64,000 nucleotides of DNA from Zobellella iuensis (GCF_016746085.1 NZ_JAERTZ010000026.1:248001-312000), one strand, 5' to 3'; positions 1 to 10,319 are shown, numbered from the stretch's first letter. Numbers and translations: made by a program. The notes: a model not told the origin generated them from the letters alone.

Positions 1-1006
1 CCACCAGATAATCGCCGAATACGGCCGGAGCGGTCAGCTGGCGATTCTCCAGTTCGGTATTGGACCACAGCTCCATGCCGCTGCGGGCATCCACCGCAAA
101 CAGATGGCTGCGGCTGTCACTGATATAAAGCTGGCGACCATCGGTGCTCAGATCCCGCGAGCCCTGGTATTGGCGCTTCCACAGTTCTTGTCCGGAAATC
201 AGTTGATGGGCGGTCAGTTGGCCATTATAAGCGATAGCAAACAGGATATCGCCCAGAATCACCGGACGGGACGCCACATCCACCATCCGCTCCAGTTCGG
301 TCGCTCCGCGGGGGCTGGCAATACGGGTATCGCGCACCGGCTGGCCATTGGCCAGCAGGGCAATGCCCAGGCGTCCGTCGGCGCGGCCATAGAGCACGGC
401 GCCACCGGCGGTGACCGGCGTGGACATGCTGCGCAGGGTCAGGCTGGGTTGTTCATTGCGCAGCAACCACCGGGGCTCGCCGCTGTCCGAGTCCAGGGCC
501 ACCAGGTTGCCGGCACTGGTATGCACCACCACCTTGCCTTCATCCACTGCCGGCGCCGCCAGCACCTCGCCGGGCACCTCCTGGGTCCAGAGCACCTCAC
601 CGTCGGCCTGGGATACCGCATAGACGATACCGTTCTCGGAGCCGAAATAGAGGTTGCCGTAGGCGGCGCTCAGGCCGCCGGAAATCCGCGGGCTGCGCTG
701 GTTTTTATTGATATCCAGCCTGTCCAGCCGGGTTTGCCACAGCCGCTTGCCGCCATTGCGGTCGTAGGCCGCCAGCACGCCGTCGCGGGAGGCGGCAAAG
801 AGCCGCTCGCCTTCGGCCACGGGACGCAACTGGGAATAAAAATCGCCCACGCCCTTGCCGACCGAAGCCGACCAGCGAGGCTTGGCATTAAATGCATTGT
901 TGATCTCGGGCAGCGGATTCGCCGGGGACACCACTTCCTGGCTGGAGCAGCCGACCAGTCCCAGCCCCAGCACCAGGGGCAGCATCCGGATAAGGTGTTT
1001 AGCCAT
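1..1006 (-). CDS. bamB: BamB, outer-membrane beta-barrel assembly lipoprotein (3' end cut)
   Basis: BamB is the beta-propeller lipoprotein of the BAM complex that inserts barrel proteins into the outer membrane. The ATG lies at 1006 and the frame stays open to base 1, so about 335 residues are visible and the C-terminus is missing. The N-terminus is a lipoprotein signal with lipobox LVGC (Cys20) followed by Ser, which favours outer-membrane sorting. PQQ/WD-like blades recur (for example LYFGSENGIVYAVSQADGE and GNLVALDSDSGEPRWLL). It sits 2 bp downstream of yfgM, the conserved yfgM-bamB order. High confidence. Confidence 0.95.
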   Translation of the reverse strand, partial: MAKHLIRMLPLVLGLGLVGCSSQEVVSPANPLPEINNAFNAKPRWSASVGKGVGDFYSQLRPVAEGERLFAASRDGVLAAYDRNGGKRLWQTRLDRLDINKNQRSPRISGGLSAAYGNLYFGSENGIVYAVSQADGEVLWTQEVPGEVLAAPAVDEGKVVVHTSAGNLVALDSDSGEPRWLLRNEQPSLTLRSMSTPVTAGGAVLYGRADGRLGIALLANGQPVRDTRIASPRGATELERMVDVASRPVILGDILFAIAYNGQLTAHQLISGQELWKRQYQGSRDLSTDGRQLYISDSRSHLFAVDARSGMELWSNTELENRQLTAPAVFGDYLV

Positions 1007-1008
1007 GA

Positions 1009-1653
1009 TTATTCCTCATCGCCCGCTTCAACGGATACCGCCAGATTATCGAGCTTGAGCTGCAGGCCGGGATTATCGCCGGGTCCACCGGCATCCAGCG
1101 CCGCCCGATAGGCATCACGGGCCGCGTCAGGACGCTCCTGGGCCAGGAAAAGATCGCCCTGAATTTCACTGCGCAGGGCCGCAAAGGCTTCCCCTGTCAC
1201 CTCATCGAGCCGGGCCTGGGCCGCCACCGGCTCGTTTTGGGCCAGCAGTACCCGGGCCAGCCGCAGGCGGATGGTGTCACCCAGGGCGGCGTCCTTGGTT
1301 CCTGCCAGGGCCAGTTCCAGCTGCTGCTGCGCCAGCGCCAGTTCGTTGGCCCTGACCGCTTCAGCGGCCAGCAACAACGCCGCCAGCTCGCCGTAGTTGT
1401 TGCCCTTGTGCTGCTCGACGAAAGCGCTCGCCTCGGCAAAAGCGGCACTGCCCTCGGCGGCCAGCCGCTGGCTGATTTGTTCGAAGGCCTCGGCCCCGGC
1501 CGAGCGGGTTTCGATCTGGTGGCTCTGGTAATAACGCCACCCGAACAGGCCTCCCAGGCCGATGACGGACCCCAGGATGATCGCCTTACCGTATTCCTGC
1601 CACCACCGTTTAAGGGCATCCAGTTGTTGTTCTTCGGTGTTGTAGATATCCAC
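1009..1653 (-). CDS. yfgM: YfgM family ancillary SecYEG translocon subunit
   Basis: The 214-residue protein has a short cytoplasmic N-terminus, one membrane segment (about residues 23-43, rich in Gly/Leu/Ile) and a periplasmic TPR-like domain, the YfgM layout. In E. coli YfgM associates with SecYEG and PpiD and links translocation to periplasmic chaperones. It lies between hisS (whose stop abuts the start) and bamB, the usual cluster order. Identification rests on the opening motif MDIYNTEEQQLDALKRWW, the topology and the context. Confidence 0.93.
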   Translation of the reverse strand: MDIYNTEEQQLDALKRWWQEYGKAIILGSVIGLGGLFGWRYYQSHQIETRSAGAEAFEQISQRLAAEGSAAFAEASAFVEQHKGNNYGELAALLLAAEAVRANELALAQQQLELALAGTKDAALGDTIRLRLARVLLAQNEPVAAQARLDEVTGEAFAALRSEIQGDLFLAQERPDAARDAYRAALDAGGPGDNPGLQLKLDNLAVSVEAGDEE

Positions 1654-2931
1654 TCAGATCCCCTCTTGCTTGAGCTTTGCCATGATGTCACCCTGCGTCA
1701 GGGTCTGCTGCTCGCCCTGACCGCGCAAATACTTCACCGTCACCTCGCCGCGGGCGACTTCCTCCTCGCCCAGGATCAGGGCGATGCTGGCACCGCTCTT
1801 GTCGGCACGCTTGAGTTGCTTCTTGAAGTTGCCGCCACCGCAATGGCTCATCACCCGCAGGCCGGGCAGCTCATCACGCAACCGCTCCGCCAGGGCAAAG
1901 CCCGCCGCCTGGGCGCCCTCGCCCGCCGCCGCCACATAGACGTCGGCCTGGGCCGGCTGCGGCTCCACCAGATCCAGGGTCTCCAGCAGCAGCACCAGCC
2001 GTTCCATGCCCATGGCAAAGCCCACCGCCGGGGTAGCCTGGCCGCCCAACTGCTCCACCAGGCCGTCGTAGCGGCCACCACCGCAGACGGTACCCTGGGC
2101 CCCCAGGCTCTCGGTGACCCACTCGAACACGGTGAGGTTGTAGTAATCCAGGCCACGCACCAGGCGGGCATTGAGTTCAAAGTCGATACCGGCGGCAGTC
2201 AGCAACGCCTGGAGCCCGTCGAAATGGGCCCGGGTCTGTTCGCCAAAGTAATCGCTGAGCACGGGCGCGTCCGCGAGCAACGCCTGCACCTCGGGATTCT
2301 TGCTGTCCAGTACCCGCAACGGGTTGGTATGCATACGCCGGCGGCAGTCTTCATCCAGCCGCTCCCGGTGCTGTTCCAGGTAAGCCACCAGGGCTTCACG
2401 GTATTGCACCCGCTCCTCCGGCGCCCCCAGGCTGTTCAGTTGCAGGCTAAGGTGCTCGCTCACCCCCAGGGTTTTCCACAGCCGGGCGGTAAGCATGATC
2501 AGCTCGGCATCGATATCCGGGCCCTGCAGGCCGAACACCTCGACCCCGAACTGGTGAAACTGGCGATAGCGCCCCTTCTGCGGACGCTCGTAGCGGAACA
2601 TGGGGCCCATATACCACATGCGCCTTTCCTGGTTGTAGAGCAGGCCGTGCTCGATACCGGCACGGACGCAACCGGCGGTGCCTTCGGGGCGCAGGGTCAG
2701 GCTGTCGCCAGTGCGGTCATCGAAGGTGTACATCTCCTTTTCGACCACGTCGGTCACTTCACCGATGGCGCGTTTGAACAGCCCGGTCACTTCCATGACC
2801 GGCATGCGGATTTCCGAGTAACCATAGGCACTCATGGTGCGCCTGAGCACGCTTTCTGCCTGTTGCCAGGCCGGAGTCTGCTCCGGCAGGCAGTCGTTCA
2901 TACCACGAATTGCTTGAATTTGTTTGGCCAC
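1654..2931 (-). CDS. hisS: Histidine--tRNA ligase
   Basis: Class II aminoacyl-tRNA synthetase that charges tRNA-His. At 425 residues it is full length. Class II motif 2 appears as [19 protein letters not shown] and the histidine-binding loop as [29 protein letters not shown] precedes motif 2. The start is GTG at 2931 with only a weak Shine-Dalgarno. It follows ispG after 41 bp and abuts yfgM, consistent with a long bamB-side operon. Confidence 0.97.
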   Translation of the reverse strand: MAKQIQAIRGMNDCLPEQTPAWQQAESVLRRTMSAYGYSEIRMPVMEVTGLFKRAIGEVTDVVEKEMYTFDDRTGDSLTLRPEGTAGCVRAGIEHGLLYNQERRMWYMGPMFRYERPQKGRYRQFHQFGVEVFGLQGPDIDAELIMLTARLWKTLGVSEHLSLQLNSLGAPEERVQYREALVAYLEQHRERLDEDCRRRMHTNPLRVLDSKNPEVQALLADAPVLSDYFGEQTRAHFDGLQALLTAAGIDFELNARLVRGLDYYNLTVFEWVTESLGAQGTVCGGGRYDGLVEQLGGQATPAVGFAMGMERLVLLLETLDLVEPQPAQADVYVAAAGEGAQAAGFALAERLRDELPGLRVMSHCGGGNFKKQLKRADKSGASIALILGEEEVARGEVTVKYLRGQGEQQTLTQGDIMAKLKQEGI

Positions 2932-2972
2932 AAAAATATCTCTGTATTAGCTGCTAAAGGTAACCCGGGGGC

Positions 2973-4091
2973 TTATTCCTTGTCCTGTACCGGAATGCGG
3001 GCGGCGGGATCCAGCCTAGCCACCTTGGCGCGGATCCGGGCCTCCAACACGTCGACCAGCGCGCTGTTATCGAGCCGGTCAACCCGTTCGCCGTCTTCGT
3101 AGAAAGCACTCTTGCGTTGGGCGCCGGCCAGACCCAGATCGGAGATCAGCGCCTCACCCGGTCCGTTCACCACACAGCCGATGATGGACACGTCCATGGG
3201 GGTGACGATGTCTTCCAGTCGGCTTTCCAGCGCATTGACGGTGCCAATCACATCGAATTCCTGGCGGGAGCAGGAAGGACAGGCGATAAAGTTGATCCCC
3301 CGAGAGCGGATGCGCAGAGACTTGAGGATATCGAAGCCGACCTTGACCTCTTCCACCGGGTCGGCGGCCAGGGAAATGCGCAGGGTATCGCCTATCCCCT
3401 CGGCCAGCAGCATGCCGAGGCCGATGGCCGACTTGACCGCCCCACTGCGAAAACCGCCGGCTTCGGTGATGCCAAGGTGCAGGGGTTGCTCGATTTGCCG
3501 GGCTAGCTCCCGGTAGGCACCCACCGCCAGGAACACATCGGAGGCCTTGACGCTGACCTTGAACTGATCGAAGTTGAGCCGGTCCAGAATATCCACATGG
3601 CGCAGGGCCGACTCCACCAGGGCCGCCGGCGTGGGCTCGCCGTATTTTTCCTGCAGATCCTTTTCCAGGGAGCCGCCGTTGACGCCGATACGGATGGGAA
3701 TGCCCTTGTCACGCGCACAGTCCACCACCGCCCGCACCCGGTCTTCCCGGCCGATATTGCCCGGGTTGATACGCAGGCAGTCGGCCCCGTATTCGGCCAC
3801 CTGCAGGGCGATGCGATAGTCGAAGTGGATATCCGCCACCAGCGGCATGGCGGTGCCGGCCCGGATGGCCTTGAAGGCTTCGGCCGCCTCCATGGTGGGC
3901 ACCGAAACCCGTACTATGTCGGCGCCGGCCTTTTCCACCGCCCGGATCTGGGCCAGGGTGGCCGCCACGTCCGTGGTCAGGGTATTGGTCATGGTCTGTA
4001 CGCTGATGGGGGCGTCTCCCCCCACCAGCACGGAGCCGACGCGGATCTGTTTGGATTGGCGGCGAACTATCGGAGACTGGTGTTGAGACAT
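2973..4091 (-). CDS. ispG: 4-hydroxy-3-methylbut-2-enyl diphosphate synthase (flavodoxin)
   Basis: IspG converts MEcPP to HMBPP, the penultimate step of the MEP isoprenoid pathway, with a [4Fe-4S] cluster. The 372-residue protein has a TIM-barrel N-terminus ([13 protein letters not shown]) and a C-terminal cluster domain. The cluster cysteines are visible in [11 protein letters not shown] and [10 protein letters not shown]. It depends on Fe-S assembly, encoded about 10 kb away. It lies between rodZ and hisS as in E. coli. Confidence 0.97.
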   Translation of the reverse strand: MSQHQSPIVRRQSKQIRVGSVLVGGDAPISVQTMTNTLTTDVAATLAQIRAVEKAGADIVRVSVPTMEAAEAFKAIRAGTAMPLVADIHFDYRIALQVAEYGADCLRINPGNIGREDRVRAVVDCARDKGIPIRIGVNGGSLEKDLQEKYGEPTPAALVESALRHVDILDRLNFDQFKVSVKASDVFLAVGAYRELARQIEQPLHLGITEAGGFRSGAVKSAIGLGMLLAEGIGDTLRISLAADPVEEVKVGFDILKSLRIRSRGINFIACPSCSRQEFDVIGTVNALESRLEDIVTPMDVSIIGCVVNGPGEALISDLGLAGAQRKSAFYEDGERVDRLDNSALVDVLEARIRAKVARLDPAARIPVQDKE

Positions 4092-4110
4092 CTATCTACT
4101 CTTGATTCAA

Positions 4111-5088
4111 TCAGGATTGCGGTACGGTGAGGCGAGCCACCCGGCCGGCGTTAAAGGAAGACAGATCCACCGCCTGGTTCATGTATTCGACACTGGCCGC
4201 CCGGGGCGCCCCCAATATCAGCCGGAACGGCGGCTCGCCCTCCAGGCTCAGCGACTCGTTGGCTTTCTTCACGCCTTCGGCCAGCACACGGCCACGGCTG
4301 TCGGTCACCTGGATCCAGCAGTCATCGGTGAAGCGCATCGCCAGCAGCCTGGGATTGGCAGCCGGCTCGGCAGGCGATCCGGCTTCGGGCTCGGCCGTCG
4401 TTGCGACCGGCGCGGCTTCGGCAGCCGGAGCCGCGGCCACCGCCGGGAGCTCGACGTCGCTGGCCGCCGTATCCACCGAGCTGCCAGGGCTCTCGACTTC
4501 CGCACCGGTATCGGCGGCAGGCTCGGCCATCGCCTCCGATGGCAATGGGGGAATAATAATCTCGGGGGTCTCGTCGCTGGGCGACACCGGCTCCGGCAGC
4601 AGGGACGCCGGCTCTTCCTGCTGGGTCATCGGCTCCAGGGTACGCTCGACATAGTTGGCACCGCTGTCCTGCCACCACCAGTACACCAGGGAAGCGAGCA
4701 GGCCCAGCAATACCAGCCAGCTGATGCGCTTGAGCCAGTTGTCGTTGGCCTGCTGCCGGGTCTTTTTGGAAAAACTCTGCATCGGTGCCGCCGCCCGGAT
4801 CTGCTCGGCCCCACTCATGCCGTCGAAGGCCGCCAGCGCCTGCTGTACGTCGACCCCCACCACCTTGGCGTAGGCTTTGACATAGCCTCGTAAAAAGGTC
4901 ACCGCCACACCGGCCTTATATTGATCGTTGTCAATCGACTCGATCACCGCCAGCCGCAGATTCAGCCTGCGGGCCACCTCGGCCTGGGTCCATCCCCTGG
5001 CCTCACGGGCGCCGCGCAACAAGGCGCCGGGGCCTGCCGTTACCACTGCTTCAGCCTGTGGCTGCTGTTCTGCTTCGTTAATAGTCAT
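4111..5088 (-). CDS. rodZ: RodZ cytoskeletal transmembrane protein
   Basis: RodZ anchors MreB to the inner membrane and sets rod shape. The 325-residue protein has an N-terminal Xre-type helix-turn-helix (about residues 20-90), one membrane segment (about 120-139, flanked by RISW and YWWW), a low-complexity Ala/Pro/Glu-rich periplasmic linker and a C-terminal beta domain of the DUF4115 type. Its start overlaps the 3' end of pilW by 11 bp, so the two are probably translationally coupled. Confidence 0.95.
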   Translation of the reverse strand: MTINEAEQQPQAEAVVTAGPGALLRGAREARGWTQAEVARRLNLRLAVIESIDNDQYKAGVAVTFLRGYVKAYAKVVGVDVQQALAAFDGMSGAEQIRAAAPMQSFSKKTRQQANDNWLKRISWLVLLGLLASLVYWWWQDSGANYVERTLEPMTQQEEPASLLPEPVSPSDETPEIIIPPLPSEAMAEPAADTGAEVESPGSSVDTAASDVELPAVAAAPAAEAAPVATTAEPEAGSPAEPAANPRLLAMRFTDDCWIQVTDSRGRVLAEGVKKANESLSLEGEPPFRLILGAPRAASVEYMNQAVDLSSFNAGRVARLTVPQS

Positions 5089-5857
5089 TTGCTAGGAATC
5101 GCCTGGCCTGTTCTGAATCCGGAAATAAGCGTACCAGCTCGGCACCGGCCTGCTGGGCCTGCGCCACTCGCCCCTGGGCCTCTGCGGTACGCACTGTTAA
5201 CCACAAACTCTGTGGACTGGGTAAATGTTCGCGCCGATAACGCGCGAGGTAATCGAATGCCCCCGTCTCGTCTCCCTGTGCTGCCGCCAACTCGGCCGCG
5301 CCCAGCAGCGCTCTCGGCTTGGCCGGACTGTATTCCAGTGCCCGCCTGAAATAATCGAGCGCCGCCTGCGGCTGCTTGTTCTGGATGGCACAGAGGGCGG
5401 CGTTTTCAAAGGTATCCGCCACCTGGACATAGCCGGGCGCCGCCACCGCCTTCCTAAACATGACATCCGCTTCCTCGAAACGTTCCCTCGAACAAAGAAA
5501 AACGCCGTAATTATTGAGCCCATCGCCATGATTCGGCGACAGTTTCAGCACCTGTCGGTAGCTTTTTTCTGCCTGCTCAAACTCGGATACGGACTGAAAG
5601 AAATAGGCCTGGGCAAGGTGCACATCAGGACTCTTCGGATCCTGGGACAGGGCCCGGTCGAGGTTGAACTTGGCCTGTTCGGCATCCCCCCGCCGCAGGT
5701 ACTCCAGACCAAGATTCATTCGAGCCACCGCTGCTTCCGCGGGCTTGAACTCCAGCTCCCCCGACTGGCGACCGTCGGACAACCGGGTGGTTTCACTCAC
5801 GCAGCCACTCAACACTCCCCACATCAATACCGCCGGCAACAGAGTGACGTGTCGCAT
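5078..5857 (-). CDS. pilW: PilW/PilF type IV pilus biogenesis TPR lipoprotein
   Basis: This 259-residue lipoprotein has a signal peptide with lipobox LSGC (Cys19) and successive TPR units (for example MNLGLEYLRRGDAEQAKFNL and LNNYGVFLCSRERFEEADVM). PilW/PilF is the pilotin that carries PilQ secretin subunits to the outer membrane in type IV pilus systems. No other pilus gene is in the window, but the rlmN-pilW-rodZ-ispG order is conserved in gammaproteobacteria. It overlaps rodZ by 11 bp and starts 26 bp after rlmN. Confidence 0.9.
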   Translation of the reverse strand: MRHVTLLPAVLMWGVLSGCVSETTRLSDGRQSGELEFKPAEAAVARMNLGLEYLRRGDAEQAKFNLDRALSQDPKSPDVHLAQAYFFQSVSEFEQAEKSYRQVLKLSPNHGDGLNNYGVFLCSRERFEEADVMFRKAVAAPGYVQVADTFENAALCAIQNKQPQAALDYFRRALEYSPAKPRALLGAAELAAAQGDETGAFDYLARYRREHLPSPQSLWLTVRTAEAQGRVAQAQQAGAELVRLFPDSEQARRFLANDY

Positions 5858-5883
5858 TCCCTTTACACCGACGGTTTGATTGT

Positions 5884-7002
5884 TTAAACCATTGTGACGG
5901 ATATGCTTTGCTCCTGCATCCGTTTTTTCATGGTGCGCTTGGTCCTGTCGATCACATCGCCCACCAACTGGCCACAGGCGGCATCGATATCATCCCCCCG
6001 GGTCTTGCGGATGGTCACTGTGTTGCCGTATTGCATCAGTACCTTGTTGAAGCGGTCGATACGGCTGTTGCTCGGCTTGCCGTAGGGATTGCCCGGGAAG
6101 GGATTGAAAGGGATCAGATTGATCTTGCAGGGCAGATCCTTGAGCAGCTCGGCCAATTCATGGGCGTGCTGCATATCGTCGTTGACATGGTCGAGCAACA
6201 CGTACTCTATGGTCACCTTGCCGTGATTGGCATTGGACTTGGAGATATAGCGGCGCACGCTGTCGAGCAGGGTAGCGATATCATACTTGTCGTTGATCGG
6301 CATGATCTCCGAGCGCAGCTGGTCGTTGGGCGCATGCAAAGACACCGCCAGGGCGACATCGATCATGTCGCCGAGCTTGTCCAGCGCCGGCACCACCCCG
6401 GAAGTAGACAGCGTCACCCGCCGCTTCGACAGGCCGAAGCCGTAGTCTTCCAGCATCAGCCGCATGGCCGGCACCACGTTGTTCAGGTTGAGCAACGGCT
6501 CGCCCATGCCCATCATCACCACATTGGTGATGGGGCGACGGCCGGTGTCCCGCACGAAACCGACCCGGCTGGCGGCACGCCACACCTGGCCGATGATCTC
6601 GGACACCTTGAGATTGCGATTGAATCCCTGCTGGGCGGTAGAGCAGAACTTGCAGTCCAGGGCGCAGCCCACCTGGGAGGAAACGCACAGGGTGGCCCTG
6701 TCGCCGTCGGGAATATAGACGGTCTCGACTTCCTGATCGCCCACCTTCATGGCCCACTTGATGGTGCCATCGACCGACTTCTGCTCGACGCAGATCTCGG
6801 GAGCACGGATTTCGGCCCGCGCCTGCAGCTTGCCGCGCAGGACCTTGTTGATATTGGTCATCTGTTCAAAGTCGTCGCAACCGAAGTGATAGATCCATTT
6901 CATCACCTGATCGGCGCGAAACGGTTTTTCGCCCAGTTCGTGGAAGAACTCGCGCATGCCGTCACGATCCAGATCCAGCAGGTTTATTTTTGTTTCACTC
7001 AT
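5884..7002 (-). CDS. rlmN: Dual-specificity RNA methyltransferase RlmN
   Basis: Radical-SAM enzyme that makes 2-methyladenosine in 23S rRNA (A2503) and tRNA (A37). The 372-residue protein has the cluster motif CALDCKFC with Cys113, Cys117 and Cys120. The mechanistic cysteines correspond to Cys106 (LCVSSQVG) and Cys343 (DAACGQL), so the methyl-cysteine chemistry looks intact. It lies between ndk and pilW, the conserved arrangement. Confidence 0.97.
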   Translation of the reverse strand: MSETKINLLDLDRDGMREFFHELGEKPFRADQVMKWIYHFGCDDFEQMTNINKVLRGKLQARAEIRAPEICVEQKSVDGTIKWAMKVGDQEVETVYIPDGDRATLCVSSQVGCALDCKFCSTAQQGFNRNLKVSEIIGQVWRAASRVGFVRDTGRRPITNVVMMGMGEPLLNLNNVVPAMRLMLEDYGFGLSKRRVTLSTSGVVPALDKLGDMIDVALAVSLHAPNDQLRSEIMPINDKYDIATLLDSVRRYISKSNANHGKVTIEYVLLDHVNDDMQHAHELAELLKDLPCKINLIPFNPFPGNPYGKPSNSRIDRFNKVLMQYGNTVTIRKTRGDDIDAACGQLVGDVIDRTKRTMKKRMQEQSISVTMV

Positions 7003-7108
7003 CGGTTGCCTCTCGCGTTTTGACCAGAGCCCACAGGGCGCGAAATTGTACAGAGTTTAGCATCCGGTTGCCAGTGCTAGCGCCCCGCCCGGCCCGGACT
7101 ACCAACAT

Positions 7109-7135
7109 AAAAAAAGGAGCCGAAGCTCCTTTTTT
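7109..7135 (-). terminator. Rho-independent terminator of ndk
   Basis: The stem GGAGC-CGAA-GCTCC is flanked by A7 on one side and T6 on the other. It therefore has a U-tract in both orientations and can act bidirectionally. On the minus strand it lies just downstream of the ndk stop and upstream of rlmN, separating the two units. Confidence 0.88.
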
Positions 7136-7150
7136 ACCCTGCAGCCAGGC

Positions 7151-7582
7151 TTAGCGGGTGCGGGGGCAGATTTCTTCATCGCTGAAGAAATAGGCGATTT
7201 CGCGGGCGGCAGAGGCGGCGGCATCGGAGCCATGCACGGCGTTTTCATCGATGCTGTTGGCGTAGTCGGCGCGCAGGGTGCCGGCCAGGGCGTCGGCCGG
7301 GTTGGTGGCGCCCATGATTTCGCGGTTGCGACGCACGGCGTCTTCACCTTCCAGTACCTGTACCACCACCGGGCCGGAAGTCATGAAGTCGACCAGGGCC
7401 TTGAAGAAGGGACGCTCGCTGTGCTCGGCGTAGAAGCCCTCGGCCTGCTCGCGGCTCAGGTGCACCATCTTGGCGGCAACGATTTTCAGGCCGGCCGCTT
7501 CGAAGCGCTGGTAAATGGCACCGATCAGGTTCTTGGCAACGGCATCAGGCTTGATGATGGAAAAAGTACGTTCGAGAGCCAT
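7151..7582 (-). CDS. ndk: Nucleoside-diphosphate kinase
   Basis: Transfers the gamma-phosphate of ATP to NDPs through a phosphohistidine. The 143-residue protein starts [15 protein letters not shown] and has the active-site histidine His117 in NAVHGSDAA, at the canonical position. Full length. Monocistronic by appearance: a -10-like hexamer lies upstream (7626-7631) and a strong terminator downstream (7109-7135). Confidence 0.98.
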   Translation of the reverse strand: MALERTFSIIKPDAVAKNLIGAIYQRFEAAGLKIVAAKMVHLSREQAEGFYAEHSERPFFKALVDFMTSGPVVVQVLEGEDAVRRNREIMGATNPADALAGTLRADYANSIDENAVHGSDAAASAAREIAYFFSDEEICPRTR

Positions 7583-7625
7583 GTGTGTTCCTTTAAAGTA
7601 AACGGGCTAGGTAAAAACGGGCCGA

Positions 7626-7654
7626 ATTATACGTAAAGCCCGCTCAAGTTAACA
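7626..7654 (-). promoter_or_regulatory. Putative ndk promoter
   Basis: On the minus strand a perfect TATAAT hexamer (plus-strand 7626-7631) lies about 45 bp upstream of the ndk start. The -35 region about 17 bp upstream (near TGTTAA) is poor. Inferred from sequence only. Confidence 0.4.
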
Positions 7655-7707
7655 CTCTTGTTCAGCATTTTTATTGCAGAGAGGCAACATAATGTACTGC
7701 CTCAGCC

Positions 7708-8985
7708 CTACTGCTCCAGCAGCAGCCGCGCCAGGGTGCGCAGGCCCAGGGCAGTGCCGCCCGCAGACCAGTCCGCGTCGGCATTGTTGCGGTAGGCGGC
7801 GGCCAGATCGAAGTGCAGCCAGCCCCGGCCTTCGTTGGGCACGAAACGGGACAGGAAGCCGGCGGCGTTGGAAGCGCCGCCCGGGCCGCCGCCTTTGACC
7901 GGCCGGCTGTTGGCGGTATCGGCGTAGGCCGAGGGGCACTGGTCCCGATGCCAGGGCGCCAGCGGCAGCTGCCACAGGGGCTCCTGCTCCTGCCCGGCCA
8001 GCTCCAGGGCCCGCTGCGCCAGCCCCTGGTCCAGGGCGAACAAGGCATTGTACTCCTGGCCCACCGCCATCACGGCGGCACCGGTCAGGGTGGCCGCATC
8101 GATGATAAGCCCAGCTCCGGTTTCCCCCGCCGCCAGCAGGCCGTCGGCCAGCACCAGCCGGCCCTCGGCGTCGGTATTGACGATTTCCACGCTGGTGCCG
8201 TTTTTGTAGGTGAGGATATCCCCCAGCTTGTAGGCGTGGCCGGAGATCAGGTTCTCGGCACAGCACAGGAACAGCTTGACCCTCTTGTTCAGGCCGCTCA
8301 GCATGGCCAAGCCCAGGGCGCCGGTGACCAGGGCCGCCCCGCCCATGTCGCCCTTCATGTGCAGCATGCCTTCGGAGGCCTTGATGGAATAACCGCCGGA
8401 GTCGAAGGTGATGCCCTTGCCCACCAGGCAGGCGGCCACCGGCGCCTTGCGATCCCCGGTGGGGTTGAAGTCGAGCTCCAGCAGTGCCGGCTCCCGCTCG
8501 CTGCCCCGGCCGACCTCGTAGATGCCGACGAAGCCCGCCTCGCGCAGGGCCTCGCCCTTGAGGATGCGGTGACTGATCCGGGTGGGTGCCAGCTCGGTGA
8601 GAAAGCTGGCCGCCTCCACCGCCAGGGCCACCGGGCTCAGTTGCTCGGGGGTGGCGTTGATCTGGGCCCGCACCCAGCGGGCACAGTGCCAGCGGGCTTC
8701 CAGCTGCGACCGCTCGGCCTCTTCGCCATCGGCCCAGATAAGCTCGCCGGGATCCTTGCTGCTCATCCAGCCCTGGGCAAAGGCCCACTGCTGCTCGCCA
8801 TTCCAGGCTCCCGCCAGCTTGACCCGGCGCAGTCCCTGGCTGTAGAGACGACGGCCGGCCCGCTGAATGGCCGTCAACGGCCGCTCCCCCAGATGGATCA
8901 GCATGCCCTGCTCATCGTGGCTGAGCAGGGCCTTGGGCCCCCATTCCGCGGCGGCGGCCGCCGTGCTTAACCTGATCGGCATCAT
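7708..8985 (-). CDS. PepB-like M17 leucyl aminopeptidase, second tandem copy
   Basis: Cytosolic M17 metallo-aminopeptidase with the two-metal core intact: VGKGITFDSGGYSIK (catalytic Lys), a metal-binding MKGDMGG and NTDAEGRLVLAD (catalytic Arg). It is a paralogue of the gene immediately upstream, with a near-identical central block (LFLCCAENLISGHAYKLGD) but a diverged N-terminus and loops. The start codons are nested (GTG 8988, ATG 8985, ATG 8982). ATG at 8985 overlaps the upstream stop as TGATG, implying translational coupling. About 425 residues. Substrate range cannot be read. Confidence 0.92.
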   Translation of the reverse strand: MMPIRLSTAAAAAEWGPKALLSHDEQGMLIHLGERPLTAIQRAGRRLYSQGLRRVKLAGAWNGEQQWAFAQGWMSSKDPGELIWADGEEAERSQLEARWHCARWVRAQINATPEQLSPVALAVEAASFLTELAPTRISHRILKGEALREAGFVGIYEVGRGSEREPALLELDFNPTGDRKAPVAACLVGKGITFDSGGYSIKASEGMLHMKGDMGGAALVTGALGLAMLSGLNKRVKLFLCCAENLISGHAYKLGDILTYKNGTSVEIVNTDAEGRLVLADGLLAAGETGAGLIIDAATLTGAAVMAVGQEYNALFALDQGLAQRALELAGQEQEPLWQLPLAPWHRDQCPSAYADTANSRPVKGGGPGGASNAAGFLSRFVPNEGRGWLHFDLAAAYRNNADADWSAGGTALGLRTLARLLLEQ

Positions 8986-10289
8986 CACGGCTGCTCCTCA
9001 CAGACCCTGGCCAGCATGGCGGCGATGGTACGCACCCCATGGCCCTTGCCGCCGGCGCCCCAGAGATCGTTGGCCGCCTTCTGATAAGATCCGGACAAGT
9101 CCATGTGCACCCAGTTACGGCCGTTGTCCGGTACGAAACGGGACAGGAAGGCGGCGGCGGTAGAGGCGCCTGCCATGCCCTCGCCCCCATGTATGTTGGC
9201 CATGTCGGCGAAAGAGGATGACAGCTGCCCCACATGGAAAGGCTCCAGAGGCAGGTGCCAGGCCTTCTCGTATTCTTCCCGGGCGGCCCGCACCGTGGCC
9301 AGGGCAAGGTCGTCGTTCATGCTGAACACGGCGTTGTAATCCCGCCCCAGCGCCATCTTGGCGGCACCGGTCAGGGTCGCCGCATCCAGGATAAAGGGCG
9401 CGCCGGTCGCGGAAGCCGCCAGCAGGCCGTCGGCCAGCACCAGCCGGCCCTCGGCGTCGGTATTGAGGATCTCGACGGTAATGCCGTTCTTGTAGGTGAG
9501 GATATCGCCCAGCTTGTAGGCATGGCCGGAGATCAGGTTCTCGGCGCAGCACAGGAACAGCTTGACCCGCTTGTTCAGACCGCGCTGGATGGCCAGGGCC
9601 AGGGCGCCGGTCACGGTGGCGGCCCCGCCCATGTCGGACTTCATTACCGCCATGCCGTCGGACGGCTTGATGCTGTAGCCGCCGGAGTCGAAGGTGATGC
9701 CCTTGCCCACCAGGCAGGCCGCCACCGGGGCACCGGCCTGGCCGCTCGGGTTGAAATCCAGCTCCAGCAGGGTGGGGCTGCGTTCGCTGCCCCGGCCCAC
9801 CTCGTAGATACCGATATAGCCGAGATCCTTGAGCTGCTCGCCGCTGTAGGTGCGGTAGCTCACCGCCCCCGGCGCCAGGGATTGCAGGAACTTGCCGGCC
9901 TCGGTGGCCAGGGACGCCGGATAGATGTCTTCCGGGGTGCCGTTGATCATCTCCCGCACCCAGCGGCAGGCGCGATCGCGGGCGTCCAGCTCGGCCTGCT
10001 CCTCGGGTCCGGTGGCGCCGAAGTCGAGTTGCTGGCCGCCCTTGGCGCTGTAGAAGCCCTGGGCGAAGGCCCAGCGGCTTTCCAGCGACCAGTCGTCGCC
10101 GCTCAACGTCACCTGTTTGATACCCATGGCATCGAGCTTGCGCCCCGCCTGCTGGGCCTTGCGCACCAGCTCGGTGGCGTCGGTCACATGGACCCGGGCC
10201 TCGTCGTCGTGAAAACTCAGCAGCGCCCTGTCGCCCCAGTGGGCGGCGGCGGCTTCATGGCTGAGTATGACGTTCATGGTTGCGGACAT
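8985..10289 (-). CDS. pepB: Peptidase B, M17 leucyl aminopeptidase, first copy
   Basis: The 434-residue M17 aminopeptidase lies directly downstream of iscX, the position of pepB in E. coli, so it is the likely orthologue. Catalytic signatures are VGKGITFDSGGYSIK, MKSDMGG and NTDAEGRLVLAD. AGGAAG-type Shine-Dalgarno spacing supports ATG at 10289. PepB trims N-terminal residues from peptides and needs divalent metals. A terminator hairpin ends only about 30 bp upstream, so the promoter must lie beyond it or the gene depends on read-through from isc. Confidence 0.94.
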   Translation of the reverse strand: MSATMNVILSHEAAAAHWGDRALLSFHDDEARVHVTDATELVRKAQQAGRKLDAMGIKQVTLSGDDWSLESRWAFAQGFYSAKGGQQLDFGATGPEEQAELDARDRACRWVREMINGTPEDIYPASLATEAGKFLQSLAPGAVSYRTYSGEQLKDLGYIGIYEVGRGSERSPTLLELDFNPSGQAGAPVAACLVGKGITFDSGGYSIKPSDGMAVMKSDMGGAATVTGALALAIQRGLNKRVKLFLCCAENLISGHAYKLGDILTYKNGITVEILNTDAEGRLVLADGLLAASATGAPFILDAATLTGAAKMALGRDYNAVFSMNDDLALATVRAAREEYEKAWHLPLEPFHVGQLSSSFADMANIHGGEGMAGASTAAAFLSRFVPDNGRNWVHMDLSGSYQKAANDLWGAGGKGHGVRTIAAMLARVCEEQP

Positions 10290-10319
10290 AACACTTCCTT
10301 ATTCTGTTGACAGAAAACG

